Shown here in pieces: positions 12,116-20,910 of a stretch of 64,000 nt of DNA (its first letter is position 1; each line of letters starts with the position of its first letter). The stretch covers positions 29,093 through 93,092 of the forward strand of contig NZ_JARGEN010000002.1 in assembly GCF_029211125.1 (NCBI RefSeq), written 5' to 3'. The notes under the pieces are model-generated. The model was not told the DNA's origin and searched no databases. It saw only the letters and a list, made by a program, of their open reading frames with translations. The position numbers and the translations under genes are program-made. The DNA comes from Curvibacter soli. Lineage in GTDB: Bacteria > Pseudomonadota > Gammaproteobacteria > Burkholderiales > Burkholderiaceae_C.

Positions 12116-12360
12116 TTAACCTGGAAACGGCAGTTGGATGCGCCTGCCAGTGCCGTGATCGGGGTGCCAGGCAAGGCGCGACGACGCGGCGGGCTACTCT
12201 GCCCGCAAGGAGGAGCAACGCCGCATGGCGCGCCGAGCGCGGTGCTGGCAGGTGCATGGCGCTCTCACCCATGAGGTGAACGCCATCGAAGCCGTGAACG
12301 CTCGATTTCATGCGGCCTGGCAAGGGATACGAAGCGGTCAACTGCTGTTTCCAAGTTTAA
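12116..12360. repeat. Dispersed repeat, copy B (full length, inverted ends)
   Basis: This is a 245-bp element bounded by near-perfect inverted repeats of about 21 bp: TTAACCTGGAAACGGCAGTTG at 12116-12136 and its slightly diverged complement at 12339-12360. The core matches copies A and C in the reverse orientation. Inverted ends, no transposase gene and an internally deleted relative (copy C) suggest a non-autonomous, MITE-like element. I cannot recognise a target-site duplication. The open frame it contains is non-coding in my view. Confidence 0.85.
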
Positions 12361-12434
12361 TATACTCCCCAGGAGTATGCAATCATCTTCGTCTTTATAT
12401 CTGCGGTGGACGAATGGTGGTAGGGGGAGTATAT
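12360..12434. promoter_or_regulatory. Alternative hairpins upstream of the I78 inhibitor gene
   Basis: ATATACTCCCC (12360-12370) is perfectly complementary to GGGGAGTATAT (12424-12434) across 53 nt. The same left arm also forms a local palindrome ATACTCC-CCA-GGAGTAT (12362-12378). The two pairings exclude each other. It abuts repeat copy B and ends 111 bp before the lipoprotein start. It could be a regulatory leader or the scar of another small element. Confidence 0.4.
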
Positions 12435-12545
12435 GAGCGCAGCCGCTGCCGGCGCCGTGCCGCAAAGGCCATGCGTTACCCGTGGTGACGGGTACGCGGG
12501 GCGTCTTCGGCTATCGTCGCAGACTCTTTCCACAGGAGCCCCGCC

Positions 12546-12869
12546 ATGACCATCCACGGCAAGACCGCCGCGCTCGCCGCCGTTTCGGCACTGCTGCTGG
12601 CCACCGGCTGCGGCACGCAGCCCCCCGGCCCCGCGCCCGCGCCGGACGCGCCGCCGGTCGGCGGACTGTGCGACGCCCAGGGCCCCGCCCAATCGGCCAT
12701 CGGCAAGACGGCCACGGCGCAGGTGGTGGAAACGGCGCGCGCGCGCTCGGGCGCCCACATCGCGCGCGTGCTGCGGCCCGGGCAGGTGGTGACGCTGGAG
12801 TTCAACACCGAGCGCGTGAACCTCGTGGTGGACGGCGCGGGCGTGGTGACCGCCGTGCGCTGCGGCTGA
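12546..12869 (+). CDS. I78-family peptidase inhibitor lipoprotein
   Basis: A 107-residue secreted lipoprotein. The signal peptide ends in the lipobox LLATGC, placing the lipidated Cys at about residue 22. The mature part has the I78 pattern: GGLCDA with AQSAIGK, then ARARSGAHIARVLRPGQVVTLEF, ERVNLVVDGAGVVTAVRCG. The two Cys residues at its ends probably form a disulphide. I78 proteins inhibit serine proteases such as elastase-like enzymes. The start follows CACAGGAGCCCCGCC, a good Shine-Dalgarno sequence. It stands alone between repeat copy B and convergent hemW. Confidence 0.88.
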   Translation: MTIHGKTAALAAVSALLLATGCGTQPPGPAPAPDAPPVGGLCDAQGPAQSAIGKTATAQVVETARARSGAHIARVLRPGQVVTLEFNTERVNLVVDGAGVVTAVRCG

Positions 12870-12884
12870 CAGGCCGGCGGCGGG

Positions 12885-14096
12885 CTAATCCGCCAGGAAC
12901 AGCGCCTGCAAATCGCTCAGGAAATCGAACCCGCGCTCCGTGGGCCGTACGCGGGCGAAGTCGCGCTCTATGAGCCCCTTGCTTTGCGCCGCCTCCAGCC
13001 CGCGCTCGATGGCCGTGAGCGGCAGGCCGGTGCGTGCGGTGAAGTCCTGCAGCGCGAAGCCTTCGCGCAGGCGCAGCGCATTGAGCATGTATTCGAACGG
13101 CAGGTCGGCGCGTTTCACTTCCTCTTCCTGCGCCAGCGCGTTGCCGGCCAGCGCGCCTTCCATGTAGCGGCGCGGATCGCGCAGCCGCACCTGGCGCACG
13201 ATGCGGTGCGCGAAACTGAGCTTGCCGTGCGCGCCCGCGCCAATGCCGAGGTAGTCGCCGAACTGCCAGTAGTTGGTGTTGTGAAAGCATGCGTGGCCCG
13301 CGCGCGCATAGGCCGACACCTCGTAGCGCCCCATGCCCGCCCGCGCGGTGGCGGCGGTGATGCGGTCGAGCATGGCGTAGGCCGTGTCGTCGTCGGGTAC
13401 GGCGGGCGGGTGCCTGGCGAACAGCGTGTTGGGCTCGATGGTCAGGTGGTAGGCCGACAGGTGCGCAGGCGCGAAGGCCAGTGCGGTGGCCAGGTCGCGC
13501 TCCAGGTCTTCGGCGGTCTGCCCCGGCAGGGCGTACATGAGGTCCAGGTTGAAGGTGTCGAACGCCTGCGCGGCCTCCGCCACCGCGGCGCGCGCCTGGG
13601 CGCCGTCATGCACGCGGCCCAGGGCCGCCAGGTGCCGGTCGTCGAAGCTCTGCACGCCGATCGACAGGCGCGTGACGCCCGCGGCGCGGAAGGCGCGGAA
13701 GCGGTTGCGCTCGAAGGTGCCGGGGTTGGCTTCGAGCGTGATCTCGCAGTCGGGCACCAGCAGCACGCGGGCGCGGATGGCCGCGAGCAGCCGGTCGATG
13801 GCGTCGGGCGAAAACAGGCTCGGCGTGCCGCCGCCGATGAAGACGCTGTGCACCTGCCGGCCCCAGACGAGGGGCAGGGCGGATTCCAGGTCGGCCACCA
13901 GCGCATCGACGTAGCGCTGTTCGGGCAGCGCATCCGGCTCGCCCGCGCCGGCGCGGAACTCGTGCGAGTTGAAGTCGCAGTACGGGCACTTGCGCAGGCA
14001 CCACGGCAGGTGCACGTAGAGCGACAGCGGCGGCAGGCTGCCGAGTTGCAGCGTGCCGGGGCGCATGTAGTGGCGCAGATCGGGCAATATGGGCAT
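12885..14096 (-). CDS. hemW: Radical SAM heme chaperone HemW
   Basis: A 403-residue radical SAM protein. The [4Fe-4S] cluster motif is C33-C37-C40 in HLPWCLRKCPYCDF, followed by the SAM-binding stretch FIGGGTPSLF. The HemW C-terminal domain is present (LPFEYMLNALRLREGF). Lacking the extra N-terminal Cys of true HemN, it fits HemW, which hands heme to membrane targets rather than oxidising coproporphyrinogen. I start at ATG 14096 (MPILPDL); the frame is open further upstream through a hairpin-rich spacer that should not be coding. Confidence 0.93.
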   Translation of the reverse strand: MPILPDLRHYMRPGTLQLGSLPPLSLYVHLPWCLRKCPYCDFNSHEFRAGAGEPDALPEQRYVDALVADLESALPLVWGRQVHSVFIGGGTPSLFSPDAIDRLLAAIRARVLLVPDCEITLEANPGTFERNRFRAFRAAGVTRLSIGVQSFDDRHLAALGRVHDGAQARAAVAEAAQAFDTFNLDLMYALPGQTAEDLERDLATALAFAPAHLSAYHLTIEPNTLFARHPPAVPDDDTAYAMLDRITAATARAGMGRYEVSAYARAGHACFHNTNYWQFGDYLGIGAGAHGKLSFAHRIVRQVRLRDPRRYMEGALAGNALAQEEEVKRADLPFEYMLNALRLREGFALQDFTARTGLPLTAIERGLEAAQSKGLIERDFARVRPTERGFDFLSDLQALFLAD

Positions 14097-14172
14097 GTCA
14101 GTTTTCCATGGCGCTGTGCGCCTTCCGCACCGCATGAAGCCGGCGCGGCCCCGTCGAGCGGACACCGCGCAA

Positions 14173-14245
14173 CCGGCTTCGCCGGGCCGCTGGCGTCGCC
14201 CCCCTTCCCGCACAGCGAGAGAAGGCAGGAGCGGCGCAGCCGCTC
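14173..14245. repeat. Hairpin-rich intergenic element between rdgB and hemW
   Basis: The 162-bp spacer holds CCGGC-TTC-GCCGG (14173-14185) and GAGCGGC-GCA-GCCGCTC (14229-14245) separated by a C-rich tract. A similar C/G-rich layout appears at 16650-16700. I believe such elements are common between genes in Comamonadaceae; they may act as transcript-end or stability structures. No T-run follows either hairpin. Confidence 0.5.
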
Positions 14246-14258
14246 GGGGGGTTGCCTC

Positions 14259-14855
14259 TCACCACCTTTGGCGCATCAGCGCGAGCATCTGCCGCGCGGC
14301 CTGGCCCCGGTGGCTGTGGGTGTTTTTCATCTGCGGGTCGAGCTGTGCGAAGGTCTTGCCAAAGGCGGGAATGAACATCACCGGGTCGAATCCGAAGCCG
14401 TTGCCGCCCACGGGTTCGCGGGTGATGAGTCCCGGCGCGCGGCCCACGGCGATCAGCGGCTCGGGGTCGTCGGCGGAGCGCAGCGCCACCAGCGTGCTGA
14501 CCAGCGCGGCGCGGCGGTCCTCCACGCCCTGCATCTGCTCCAGCAGCGCGCGCACGTTGTTGGCGTCGCCCTTCTCGTAGCCGAACTGCGTGGCGTAGAA
14601 GGCCGTGTCCACGCCCGGCAGGCCGCCGAACGCATCGACGCACAGGCCGGCGTCGTCGGCCAGCGCGGGCAGGCCGCTGGCGCGGGCCGCGTGGCGGGCC
14701 TTGGCGAGCGCGTTCTCGACGAAGGTGCGGAAGGGCTCCTCGGCCTCGGGAATGCCGAGCTGCGACTGCCGCAGCAGTTCCACGCCCAGCGGCGCAAACA
14801 GGGCCTGCAGTTCGGCGAGCTTGCCCTGGTTGTTGGATGCCAGCACGATCTTCAT
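14259..14855 (-). CDS. rdgB: XTP/dITP diphosphatase (HAM1/RdgB)
   Basis: A 198-residue house-cleaning pyrophosphatase that hydrolyses dITP and XTP to keep deaminated purines out of DNA. It opens with the family signature KIVLASNNQGKLAEL and has SGLPALADDAGLCVDAFGGLPGV with the metal-binding Asp pair. The C-terminal FGFDPVMF and HRGQA motifs are present. ATG 14855 is preferred to the in-frame TTG two codons upstream. It follows rph by about 40 bp on the same strand. Confidence 0.95.
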   Translation of the reverse strand: MKIVLASNNQGKLAELQALFAPLGVELLRQSQLGIPEAEEPFRTFVENALAKARHAARASGLPALADDAGLCVDAFGGLPGVDTAFYATQFGYEKGDANNVRALLEQMQGVEDRRAALVSTLVALRSADDPEPLIAVGRAPGLITREPVGGNGFGFDPVMFIPAFGKTFAQLDPQMKNTHSHRGQAARQMLALMRQRW

Positions 14856-14867
14856 GGTCAAATCAGG

Positions 14868-14914
14868 CTCCAGCGCTTTATATACCTGCGGTGGCAGCTA
14901 CTGTTTCGATAGCG
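14868..14914. repeat. Short dispersed repeat (pbpC-type family)
   Basis: In reverse complement this reads CGCTATCGAAACAGTAGCTG then CCACCGCAGGTATATAAAGC, matching the copies at 23661, 24013 and 62341. It fills the rdgB-rph spacer and just reaches the 3' end of rph. Confidence 0.7.
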
Positions 14915-15641
14915 GCGAGGTCAATGCCGCGCGCTGCAGCGCGACCAGCTCGGCAATGCCTTTGTCGGCCAGCGCGAGCAACTGCTCCATCTCGCGGCGC
15001 GTGAAGGCCGCGCCCTCGGCGGTGCCCTGCACCTCCACGAAATGGCCAGCGCCGGTCATCACCACGTTCATGTCGGTGTCGCAGGCGGAGTCTTCCAGGT
15101 ACTCCAGGTCGAGCAGCGGCATGCCCTGCACGATGCCGACCGAGATGGCGGCCAACGCGTCGCGGATGGGCGATGCGCCGAGCTTGCCCTGCGCAATCAA
15201 TCGGGCCACCGCGTCCTGCGCTGCCACGTAGGCGCCGGTGATGGCCGCGGTGCGCGTGCCGCCGTCGGCCTGCAGCACGTCGCAGTCGAGGTGGATGGTG
15301 CGCTCGCCCAGCGCCTTCAGGTCGAACACGGCGCGCAGGCTGCGGCCGATGAGGCGCTGTATCTCCTGCGTGCGCCCGCTCTGCTTGCCGCGCGCGGCCT
15401 CGCGGTCGCTGCGGGTGTGGGTGGAGCGCGGCAGCATGCCGTATTCGGCGGTGACCCAGCCCCCGCCGCTGCCGCGCTTGTGCGGCGGCACCTTCTCTTC
15501 CACCGAGGCGGTGCAGAGCACGCGGGTGTTGCCGAACTCGATGAGCACCGAGCCCTCGGCATGGATGGTGTAGCCGCGCGTGATGCGCACGGGGCGGAGC
15601 TGGTCTGCGGCGCGCTGGCCGCTGCGGATGAAATCGGTCAT
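14898..15641 (-). CDS. rph: Ribonuclease PH
   Basis: A 247-residue phosphorolytic 3'-5' exoribonuclease that trims tRNA 3' ends. Conserved blocks: [32 protein letters not shown] near the N-terminus, [32 protein letters not shown] (phosphate binding), [19 protein letters not shown], and [22 protein letters not shown] 15641 (MTDFIRSG) is the conventional start. Paired with rdgB as in many proteobacteria. Confidence 0.96.
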   Translation of the reverse strand: MTDFIRSGQRAADQLRPVRITRGYTIHAEGSVLIEFGNTRVLCTASVEEKVPPHKRGSGGGWVTAEYGMLPRSTHTRSDREAARGKQSGRTQEIQRLIGRSLRAVFDLKALGERTIHLDCDVLQADGGTRTAAITGAYVAAQDAVARLIAQGKLGASPIRDALAAISVGIVQGMPLLDLEYLEDSACDTDMNVVMTGAGHFVEVQGTAEGAAFTRREMEQLLALADKGIAELVALQRAALTSPLSKQ

Positions 15642-15717
15642 GGGAAATGGATGCGGAAAACGCGATTGTCGGGCGCGGGCTGTTGCATGGAAGCGCAAGG
15701 CCCCGCCCGGGCCGGGG

Positions 15718-16629
15718 TCAGAACTTGCGCGCGGCGGAGGAGCGGCGGATGGCCTCGTTGATCTCGGCGATGGAGCGCTCGATGGCCGCGTCGTCGAGGT
15801 CGTCGTCGGCCGTGCCGTCGATCAGCCCGGCCTGGATGGTGGAGGCGAACACGCCGTCGCTGATGCTGTCGGTGGAGATGCCGCGCGTGGACTCGTAGGC
15901 GTCCGGCGTCTCCCATTCGAGCGCCACGACGGTCACGTTGTCGCTGCCGTCGCCGGCCTTGCGCAAGGCGGCTTCGACCAGTTCGGGCGCCGCCTCGGAC
16001 ACCGGCAGGCGCGATAGCTGGCCAACGATTTCCTCATCGGACAGGCTGCCCCACAGGCCGTCGGAGCACAGCATCAACTTGTCGCCTTGCTGCAGGTGCA
16101 CCGGGCCGGTCACGTCGAACACCGGCTTGGTGGGCGAGCCCAGGCAGGTGAAGAGCACGTTGCGGTTGAAGTTCTCCACCACGGGCAGCATGGCCGAGCC
16201 GCGGTGCTCGATGTATGAATGGTCGCGCGTGCGGGTGAGGAGCTCGCCGTCGCGCACGACGTACAGGCGCGAATCGCCGCAGTGGATCCAGGTGGCGCCG
16301 GCGCCCTGCAGCACCACGGCCACGAAGGTGGTGCGCGGCGTGTCGATCATGGCGCGGTCGGATGCGTAGCGCAGCAGTTGGTGGTGCGCGGCCAGCAGCG
16401 CGGTGGAGAGGAATTCGGGCACGTCGCGCAGCACCGGCTGGGCTTGGCGCTGGAACATGGCCGATACGGTCTGCAGCGCGATCTGCGCCGCCACCTCGCC
16501 CTCGGGGTGGCCCCCCATGCCGTCGGCCAGCACGAACAGGCTCGACCCGCGCGTGTAGCAGTAGCCCATGCGGTCTTCGTTCTTCTCGCGCCCGCCGCGG
16601 CGGCTGACCTGGAATACCGAGAATTTCAT
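15718..16629 (-). CDS. PP2C-family Ser/Thr protein phosphatase
   Basis: A 303-residue metal-dependent phosphatase. Metal-binding acidic motifs are visible in order: [41 protein letters not shown] and [11 protein letters not shown]. About 60 extra residues after the catalytic domain are acidic and have no recognised domain. It lies directly downstream of a Ser/Thr kinase gene (79 bp apart, same strand), so it probably reverses that kinase's phosphorylations. No membrane segment is seen. Confidence 0.92.
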   Translation of the reverse strand: MKFSVFQVSRRGGREKNEDRMGYCYTRGSSLFVLADGMGGHPEGEVAAQIALQTVSAMFQRQAQPVLRDVPEFLSTALLAAHHQLLRYASDRAMIDTPRTTFVAVVLQGAGATWIHCGDSRLYVVRDGELLTRTRDHSYIEHRGSAMLPVVENFNRNVLFTCLGSPTKPVFDVTGPVHLQQGDKLMLCSDGLWGSLSDEEIVGQLSRLPVSEAAPELVEAALRKAGDGSDNVTVVALEWETPDAYESTRGISTDSISDGVFASTIQAGLIDGTADDDLDDAAIERSIAEINEAIRRSSAARKF

Positions 16630-16708
16630 TCCGACCTCCGCCGAGCCGCATCAACGAGGCCAGCCCCCCCCTGGAGGGCAAGGAACGTGGCGACCGTGGG
16701 GGCGCCCA

Positions 16709-17722
16709 TCATTTGATCCGCCCGAATCCGGTGGCATCGCCCACCTTCTGCATGCCCTTCTTGGTGTCGGAGACCAGGGTGTCGAACTGCAGCCGCACGC
16801 GCTCGCTGACGGAAAGCTTGGTGTAGCGGCGCTCGCCCTCGCGGCTCAGCTCCTTCTGCAGCGCGAACACCGACTGCGGGCGCGACAGCGGGTCGAGCGC
16901 CATGCACCACTCCACCACCTCGATGAGGTTGTCGGAGTACACGCCGCGCAGCCGCGACAGCGACAGCGACAGGCGGTCCTTCTCCTGGCGCTGCGGCGCG
17001 TCGTTGGGCGGGTAGCCCTGCATGCAGGCGTAGATGCAGGCGCCGATGGCGTAGATGTCGGTCCACGGGCCCATGGACGAGTCGCGCCGGTACATTTCGG
17101 GCGCGGCGAAGCCGGGCGTGTACATGGGGCGGATGAAATTGCCCTCTTTGCTCAGCACTTCGCGGGCGGCGCCGAAGTCGATCATCACCGCGCGGTTGTC
17201 GTCGGTGATGAAGATGTTGGCCGGCTTGATGTCCAGGTGCAGCATCTTGTGCTGGTGCACGATGCGCAGGCCGCGCAGCACCTCGTCGAACAGCGAGCGG
17301 ATGGTCGATTCGCGAAACACCTTCTGCGTCTTGAGCTCGCGCGCGGTGATGATGAAGTCCTGCAGGGTCGCGCCCTCCAGGTAGTTCATCACCATGTAGA
17401 CGGTTTCGTTCTCGCGGAAGAAGTTGAGCACGCTGACCACCGAGGCGTGCGAAATCTGCGCCAGCGCGCGGCCTTCCTCGAAGAAGCTTTTCAGCCCCAG
17501 GCGGTAGAGCGAGAGCTTTTCGGGCGCCACCTTGGGCAGCAGTTCGCCGGGGGCGCGGGTGGCCAGCGATGCGGGCAGGTATTCCTTGACGGCGACCTGC
17601 TGGCCTTCCATGTCGAGCGCCAGGTAGACGACGCCAAACCCCCCCGACGACAGCTTGCGGACGACCCGATAGCCCCCGATGACGGTATCGGGCGGCAGCG
17701 GGGCAGGTTTGATCTTTGACAT
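16709..17722 (-). CDS. Serine/threonine protein kinase
   Basis: A 337-residue cytosolic Hanks-type kinase. Glycine loop LSSGGFGVVYLA at about 24-35, catalytic Lys in VAVKEYLP, catalytic loop HLDIKPANI (HRD has become HLD, with the Asp retained), DFGAA for DFG, and PGFAAPEMY for APE. There is no C-terminal membrane helix or sensor domain; a lysine-rich tail ends the chain. It is divergent from yicC and cotranscribed with the PP2C gene. Many bacterial kinases of this HLD type sit next to a phosphatase; targets are unknown. Confidence 0.92.
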   Translation of the reverse strand: MSKIKPAPLPPDTVIGGYRVVRKLSSGGFGVVYLALDMEGQQVAVKEYLPASLATRAPGELLPKVAPEKLSLYRLGLKSFFEEGRALAQISHASVVSVLNFFRENETVYMVMNYLEGATLQDFIITARELKTQKVFRESTIRSLFDEVLRGLRIVHQHKMLHLDIKPANIFITDDNRAVMIDFGAAREVLSKEGNFIRPMYTPGFAAPEMYRRDSSMGPWTDIYAIGACIYACMQGYPPNDAPQRQEKDRLSLSLSRLRGVYSDNLIEVVEWCMALDPLSRPQSVFALQKELSREGERRYTKLSVSERVRLQFDTLVSDTKKGMQKVGDATGFGRIK

Positions 17723-17796
17723 GGAGTGCGTGAAAGAAGCGAGGAATACGCCGGGCCCCGGATAATCACGGGCTTCGCAACGATCAAGAAAGTCCC

Positions 17797-18705
17797 ATGG
17801 CAGTTTACAGCATGACCGGCTACGCCAGCGCCCAGCACAGCACGGCGGCCCATGAGGCCGGCGCAGCCGCGCCGGCGCGCCGCCTGGGCCTGGAAATCCG
17901 CGCGGTGAACAGCCGCTTCCTGGACCTGGCCTTTCGCCTGCCCGACGAGCTGCGCGCGCACGAACCGGCGCTGCGCGAACTGCTGACGGCCGAGCTCAAG
18001 CGCGGCAAGGTGGAAGTGCGCGCCACCATCGAAAGCGAAGATGCCGCGGGCCTGGCCGACCCCGCGCCGCGCCTGCTGCAGCGCCTGAATTCGCTGCAGG
18101 ACGGCATCCGTGCCTGGCTGCCCAGCGCCGCGCCGCTGTCGGTGGCCGAAGTGCTGCGCCTGAGCGCGGCAGGACAGAGCGGCGGCGAGAACTGGGGCAA
18201 GGCCGTGCAGACCCTGGCCGCCAAGGTGGTGCAGGAGCTGCTGGCCGCCCGCCAGCGCGAAGGCGCGCGCCTGGTCGCCATGCTGGCCGACCGGCTGGGC
18301 CAGTTGCGCGCCCTGGCCGAGCAGGCCGCCCCGCTGGTGCCGCAATTGGTGGAGCAGCAGCGCCAGCGCTTCCTGGAGCGCTGGGCCGAGGCCATGGCGC
18401 TGGCCGACGGCGCCACCCTGCCCGAGGCGGCGCAGGACCGCGCACTGACCGAAGCCACGGCCTTCGCCATCCGCATCGACGTGGCCGAGGAGATCACCCG
18501 CCTGGCTTCGCACCTCGACGAAATCGAGCGCCTGCTCGACAAGGGCGGAGAAATCGGCAAGCGGCTGGACTTCCTGATCCAGGAACTGCACCGCGAAGCC
18601 AACACCCTGGGCTCGAAGTCCGCAGCGCTGGAACTCACGCGCATTTCGGTGGATATGAAGGTGCTGATCGAGCAGATGAGGGAGCAGGTGCAAAATTTAG
18701 AGTGA
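17797..18705 (+). CDS. yicC: YicC/YloC-family endoribonuclease
   Basis: A 302-residue protein starting MAVYSMTGYASAQ, the YicC signature. LEIRAVNSRFLDLAFRLPDELR follows, and the C-terminal DUF1732 domain has ERLLDKGGEIGKRLDFLIQELHREANTLGSKS. The family was recently shown to cleave RNA. An Ala-rich insert at about residues 19-28 is atypical. In many proteobacteria yicC is next to gmk; here it is about 12 kb away. Confidence 0.93.
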   Translation: MAVYSMTGYASAQHSTAAHEAGAAAPARRLGLEIRAVNSRFLDLAFRLPDELRAHEPALRELLTAELKRGKVEVRATIESEDAAGLADPAPRLLQRLNSLQDGIRAWLPSAAPLSVAEVLRLSAAGQSGGENWGKAVQTLAAKVVQELLAARQREGARLVAMLADRLGQLRALAEQAAPLVPQLVEQQRQRFLERWAEAMALADGATLPEAAQDRALTEATAFAIRIDVAEEITRLASHLDEIERLLDKGGEIGKRLDFLIQELHREANTLGSKSAALELTRISVDMKVLIEQMREQVQNLE

Positions 18706-18950
18706 TCCCAAGCCGGCAGAGCCGGAACCAAACAGGTTGGAAATGCGAACGCAACCTTACCCCCTCGCTCGTACGCAAGAGTTTTGGTACGTTCCCCCGA
18801 TTCGCACCCACTTGCACCTGTTCCTGGCAAGGCCAGGACATGAGGCGTGCCCCAAGAAAAGACTGCTTAGGCCCACTGCCCTGTGGGCAATCGCGATACG
18901 GTGGCCGCCTGGTGGCGCAGCCAAATAAAGACCATTAAAATGACTTTTAT

Positions 18951-18970
18951 TTTATAAATGCCAATATAAA
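18951..18970. promoter_or_regulatory. Inverted repeat in front of hipB, possible operator
   Basis: TTTATA-N8-TATAAA lies 10 bp before the hipB start within a short AT-rich tract (about 18925-18985). HipB proteins bind half-sites separated by 8 bp, so autoregulation here is plausible. The AT-rich arms could instead simply be promoter sequence. The rest of the 275-bp spacer (18706-18950) holds nothing I can name. Confidence 0.45.
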
Positions 18971-18980
18971 AAACAAAATA

Positions 18981-19292
18981 ATGACATTAGACCTAGCGCC
19001 GTCTAGCGAGATCCTTCAGACACTGGGCCACCGCGTGCGTGCCCAGCGGCTGGCCCAGGGAATGCCCCAGCGCGAGCTGGCACAGATGGCCGGCCTCTCG
19101 TTGGGTGCGCTGCGCAAGCTGGAAGGCAGCGGCCAGTCTTCGCTGGAGACCCTGGTTCGCGCGGTGCAGGCGCTTGGGCTGGTCCATGAGCTGGAAGATC
19201 TGTTCGTGCTCAAGCGCCAGTCCATCGCCCAGATGGAAAAAGCCGAAGCGGCCAACCGGCGGCAGCGCGCCCCCCGCCGGAAAAGCACATGA
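18981..19292 (+). CDS. HipB-like antitoxin / XRE-family regulator
   Basis: A 103-residue protein with a Cro/C1-type helix-turn-helix: RVRAQRLAQGMPQRELAQMAGLSLGALRKLEGSGQSSLETLVRAVQALGL (about 16-65). A basic C-terminal tail follows. Its stop overlaps the start of the hipA-like gene (ATGA). This order, small HTH gene then HipA, is the standard HipBA arrangement, where HipB neutralises the kinase and represses the operon. No clear Shine-Dalgarno sequence precedes the ATG. Confidence 0.88.
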   Translation: MTLDLAPSSEILQTLGHRVRAQRLAQGMPQRELAQMAGLSLGALRKLEGSGQSSLETLVRAVQALGLVHELEDLFVLKRQSIAQMEKAEAANRRQRAPRRKST

Positions 19293-20515
19293 AGCGCCTG
19301 GCCGTCCACTACTGTGGCTGGGGCCAGGACTGGCCACTGGGCCGGCTCGCCGACGATGGCACCACGCTGCTGTTCGAATATGCGCCCGAGGCGCTGGCGC
19401 AAGGGCTGGAACTGTCGCCGCTGCACCTCAAGCTGCGTGCCACCGCCTATGGCGGCTTTCCTCCGCACTTGCTGCGCCTGCCCGGGCTGATCGCCGACAG
19501 CCTGCCCGATGGCTGGGGCCTGCTGCTGATGGACCGGTTGTTGCGCCAGCAGGGTCTGCGCCATCCCGGGCCGCTGGATCGCCTGGCCTTCATCGGGGAT
19601 CGTGCCATCGGCGCCCTGCGCTTCGTGCCGGCTGCAGAGCCCGACGCCGAGGAGCCGGACTGGAGCCTGTTGGCCTTGGCCCAGGAAAGCGAGCGCGTCC
19701 TGGCCGGTGAGGCAGGAGCCGCCTTGCGCGAGCTGGCGTTGACGGGAGGCTCCCCGCAAGGCGCACGGCCCAAGGCGCTGGTGCAGTACGACGCAGGCGC
19801 AGGCCACATCAGCACGCGCGGCGACGCCCCAGGCGAACCCTGGCTGGTGAAGTTCCCTGGCCAGGGCGAGCACAAGGAGGTCTGCGCCATCGAGCAGATG
19901 TATGCCGAACTGGCTCGCGACTGCGGGCTGGAGATGCCGGCCAGCGCATGGTTCGATCTATCGTCGCGGCTGGCCGCCTTCGGCGTGGCGCGCTTCGATC
20001 GCGAACAGGGCTTGCGCGTGCCGGTGCACAGCCTGGCGGGCCTGCTGCAGGTGGACTTCCGCCTGCCCGGCAGCGCGGACTACACCGCACTCCTGCGCGC
20101 TACTCGCCTGCTGACCCGCGACGAGCGCGAGGTGGAGAAGGCTTACGCGCGGGCTGTCTTCAACGTGCTGTTCCATAACCGCGACGACCACCCAAAGAAC
20201 TTCGCCTGGCGCCTCGGGCAGGATCGGCGCTGGCGACTAGCCCCAGCCTTCGACCTGACCTTCAGCGAAGGCCCAATGGGCCAGCACCACATGGATGTCT
20301 GCGGCGAAGGCCGTGCCGTGGAGCGAGGTCATCTACTACGCTTGGCTTCGGAGGGTGGCGTGGCGACGAAGGCAGCCGAGGCCGCCATCGATCGGATGGT
20401 GACGCAGGCGGCGACCTTCTCTCAACGTGCGGCGGCGTATCCATTCCGCCGAGCGACGCTGCAGCGGATGAAAGCATCGATCCACGACTGCCAAGAGAAA
20501 CTCATGCACGGTTGA
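19289..20515 (+). CDS. HipA-family toxin kinase
   Basis: A 408-residue HipA-family Ser/Thr kinase; E. coli HipA phosphorylates glutamyl-tRNA synthetase and causes persistence. N-terminal subdomain: GGFPPHLLRLPGLIADSLPDGWGLLLMDRLL. The phosphate-loop-like GGSPQGARPKALV precedes the ATP site, and the catalytic loop is FHNRDDHPKNFAWRL with LAPAFDLTFSEG as the metal-binding DFD-type motif. All key acidic residues appear intact. Translationally coupled to the HTH gene. Whether it is a toxin in this host is inference. Confidence 0.9.
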   Translation: MKRLAVHYCGWGQDWPLGRLADDGTTLLFEYAPEALAQGLELSPLHLKLRATAYGGFPPHLLRLPGLIADSLPDGWGLLLMDRLLRQQGLRHPGPLDRLAFIGDRAIGALRFVPAAEPDAEEPDWSLLALAQESERVLAGEAGAALRELALTGGSPQGARPKALVQYDAGAGHISTRGDAPGEPWLVKFPGQGEHKEVCAIEQMYAELARDCGLEMPASAWFDLSSRLAAFGVARFDREQGLRVPVHSLAGLLQVDFRLPGSADYTALLRATRLLTRDEREVEKAYARAVFNVLFHNRDDHPKNFAWRLGQDRRWRLAPAFDLTFSEGPMGQHHMDVCGEGRAVERGHLLRLASEGGVATKAAEAAIDRMVTQAATFSQRAAAYPFRRATLQRMKASIHDCQEKLMHG

Positions 20516-20634
20516 TGCAGGCCGATGGCAGCCCCGGACACAGAGACAGAGCCGTCAGGCGCTTGCAGATGAAGCGTCCTCGTCCGGCTGCTCTGGCTGC
20601 TCGTCATGCCGGCGACGATGCAGGACGGCCCCAA

Positions 20635-20762
20635 TTCAACCTGGAAACGGCAGTTGACCGCTTTGTATCCCTTGCCAGGCCGCAGAAAATCAAGCGTTGC
20701 CGGCTTCGATGGCGTTCACCTCGTGGGTGAGCGCGCTATGCACCTGCCGTTTCCAGGTTCAA
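20635..20762. repeat. Dispersed repeat, copy C (internally deleted)
   Basis: A 128-bp element with terminal inverted repeats (TTCAACCTGGAAACGGCAG at the left, its near complement ending 20762). It shares the core with copies A and B up to ATGCACCTGCC and then jumps straight to the right end, losing about 115 bp relative to copy B. It fills the spacer between hipA and the GST gene; the remaining spacer (20516-20634, 20763-20910) holds nothing else apart from a 14-bp tandem duplication (GTTTCGGCCTCGCC) at about 20850-20886. Confidence 0.85.
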
Positions 20763-20910
20763 TCTTGACCAGCCGGGCATTGCCCCGTTGGCGGATGCGC
20801 ACTCAGGCAGCGTACGACCTCGCATGAGTCCTTGAGCGCAATATCATCAAAGTTGTCCGTTTCGGCCTCGCCGTTTCGGCCTCGCCATCAGGAAAGGAAT
20901 CTGGAAATCT

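Noticed and set aside
12225..12488. Open frame starting MARRARCWQVHG, also found as an extension of tatD
   Set aside because: It lies in the dispersed repeat with inverted ends, recurs without a fixed C-terminus, and has no ribosome binding site; the frame is a property of the repeat.
15690..15717. GC-rich hairpin after the PP2C gene as a terminator
   Set aside because: Stem of about five pairs with CCTTGCG following; no T-run, so not called.
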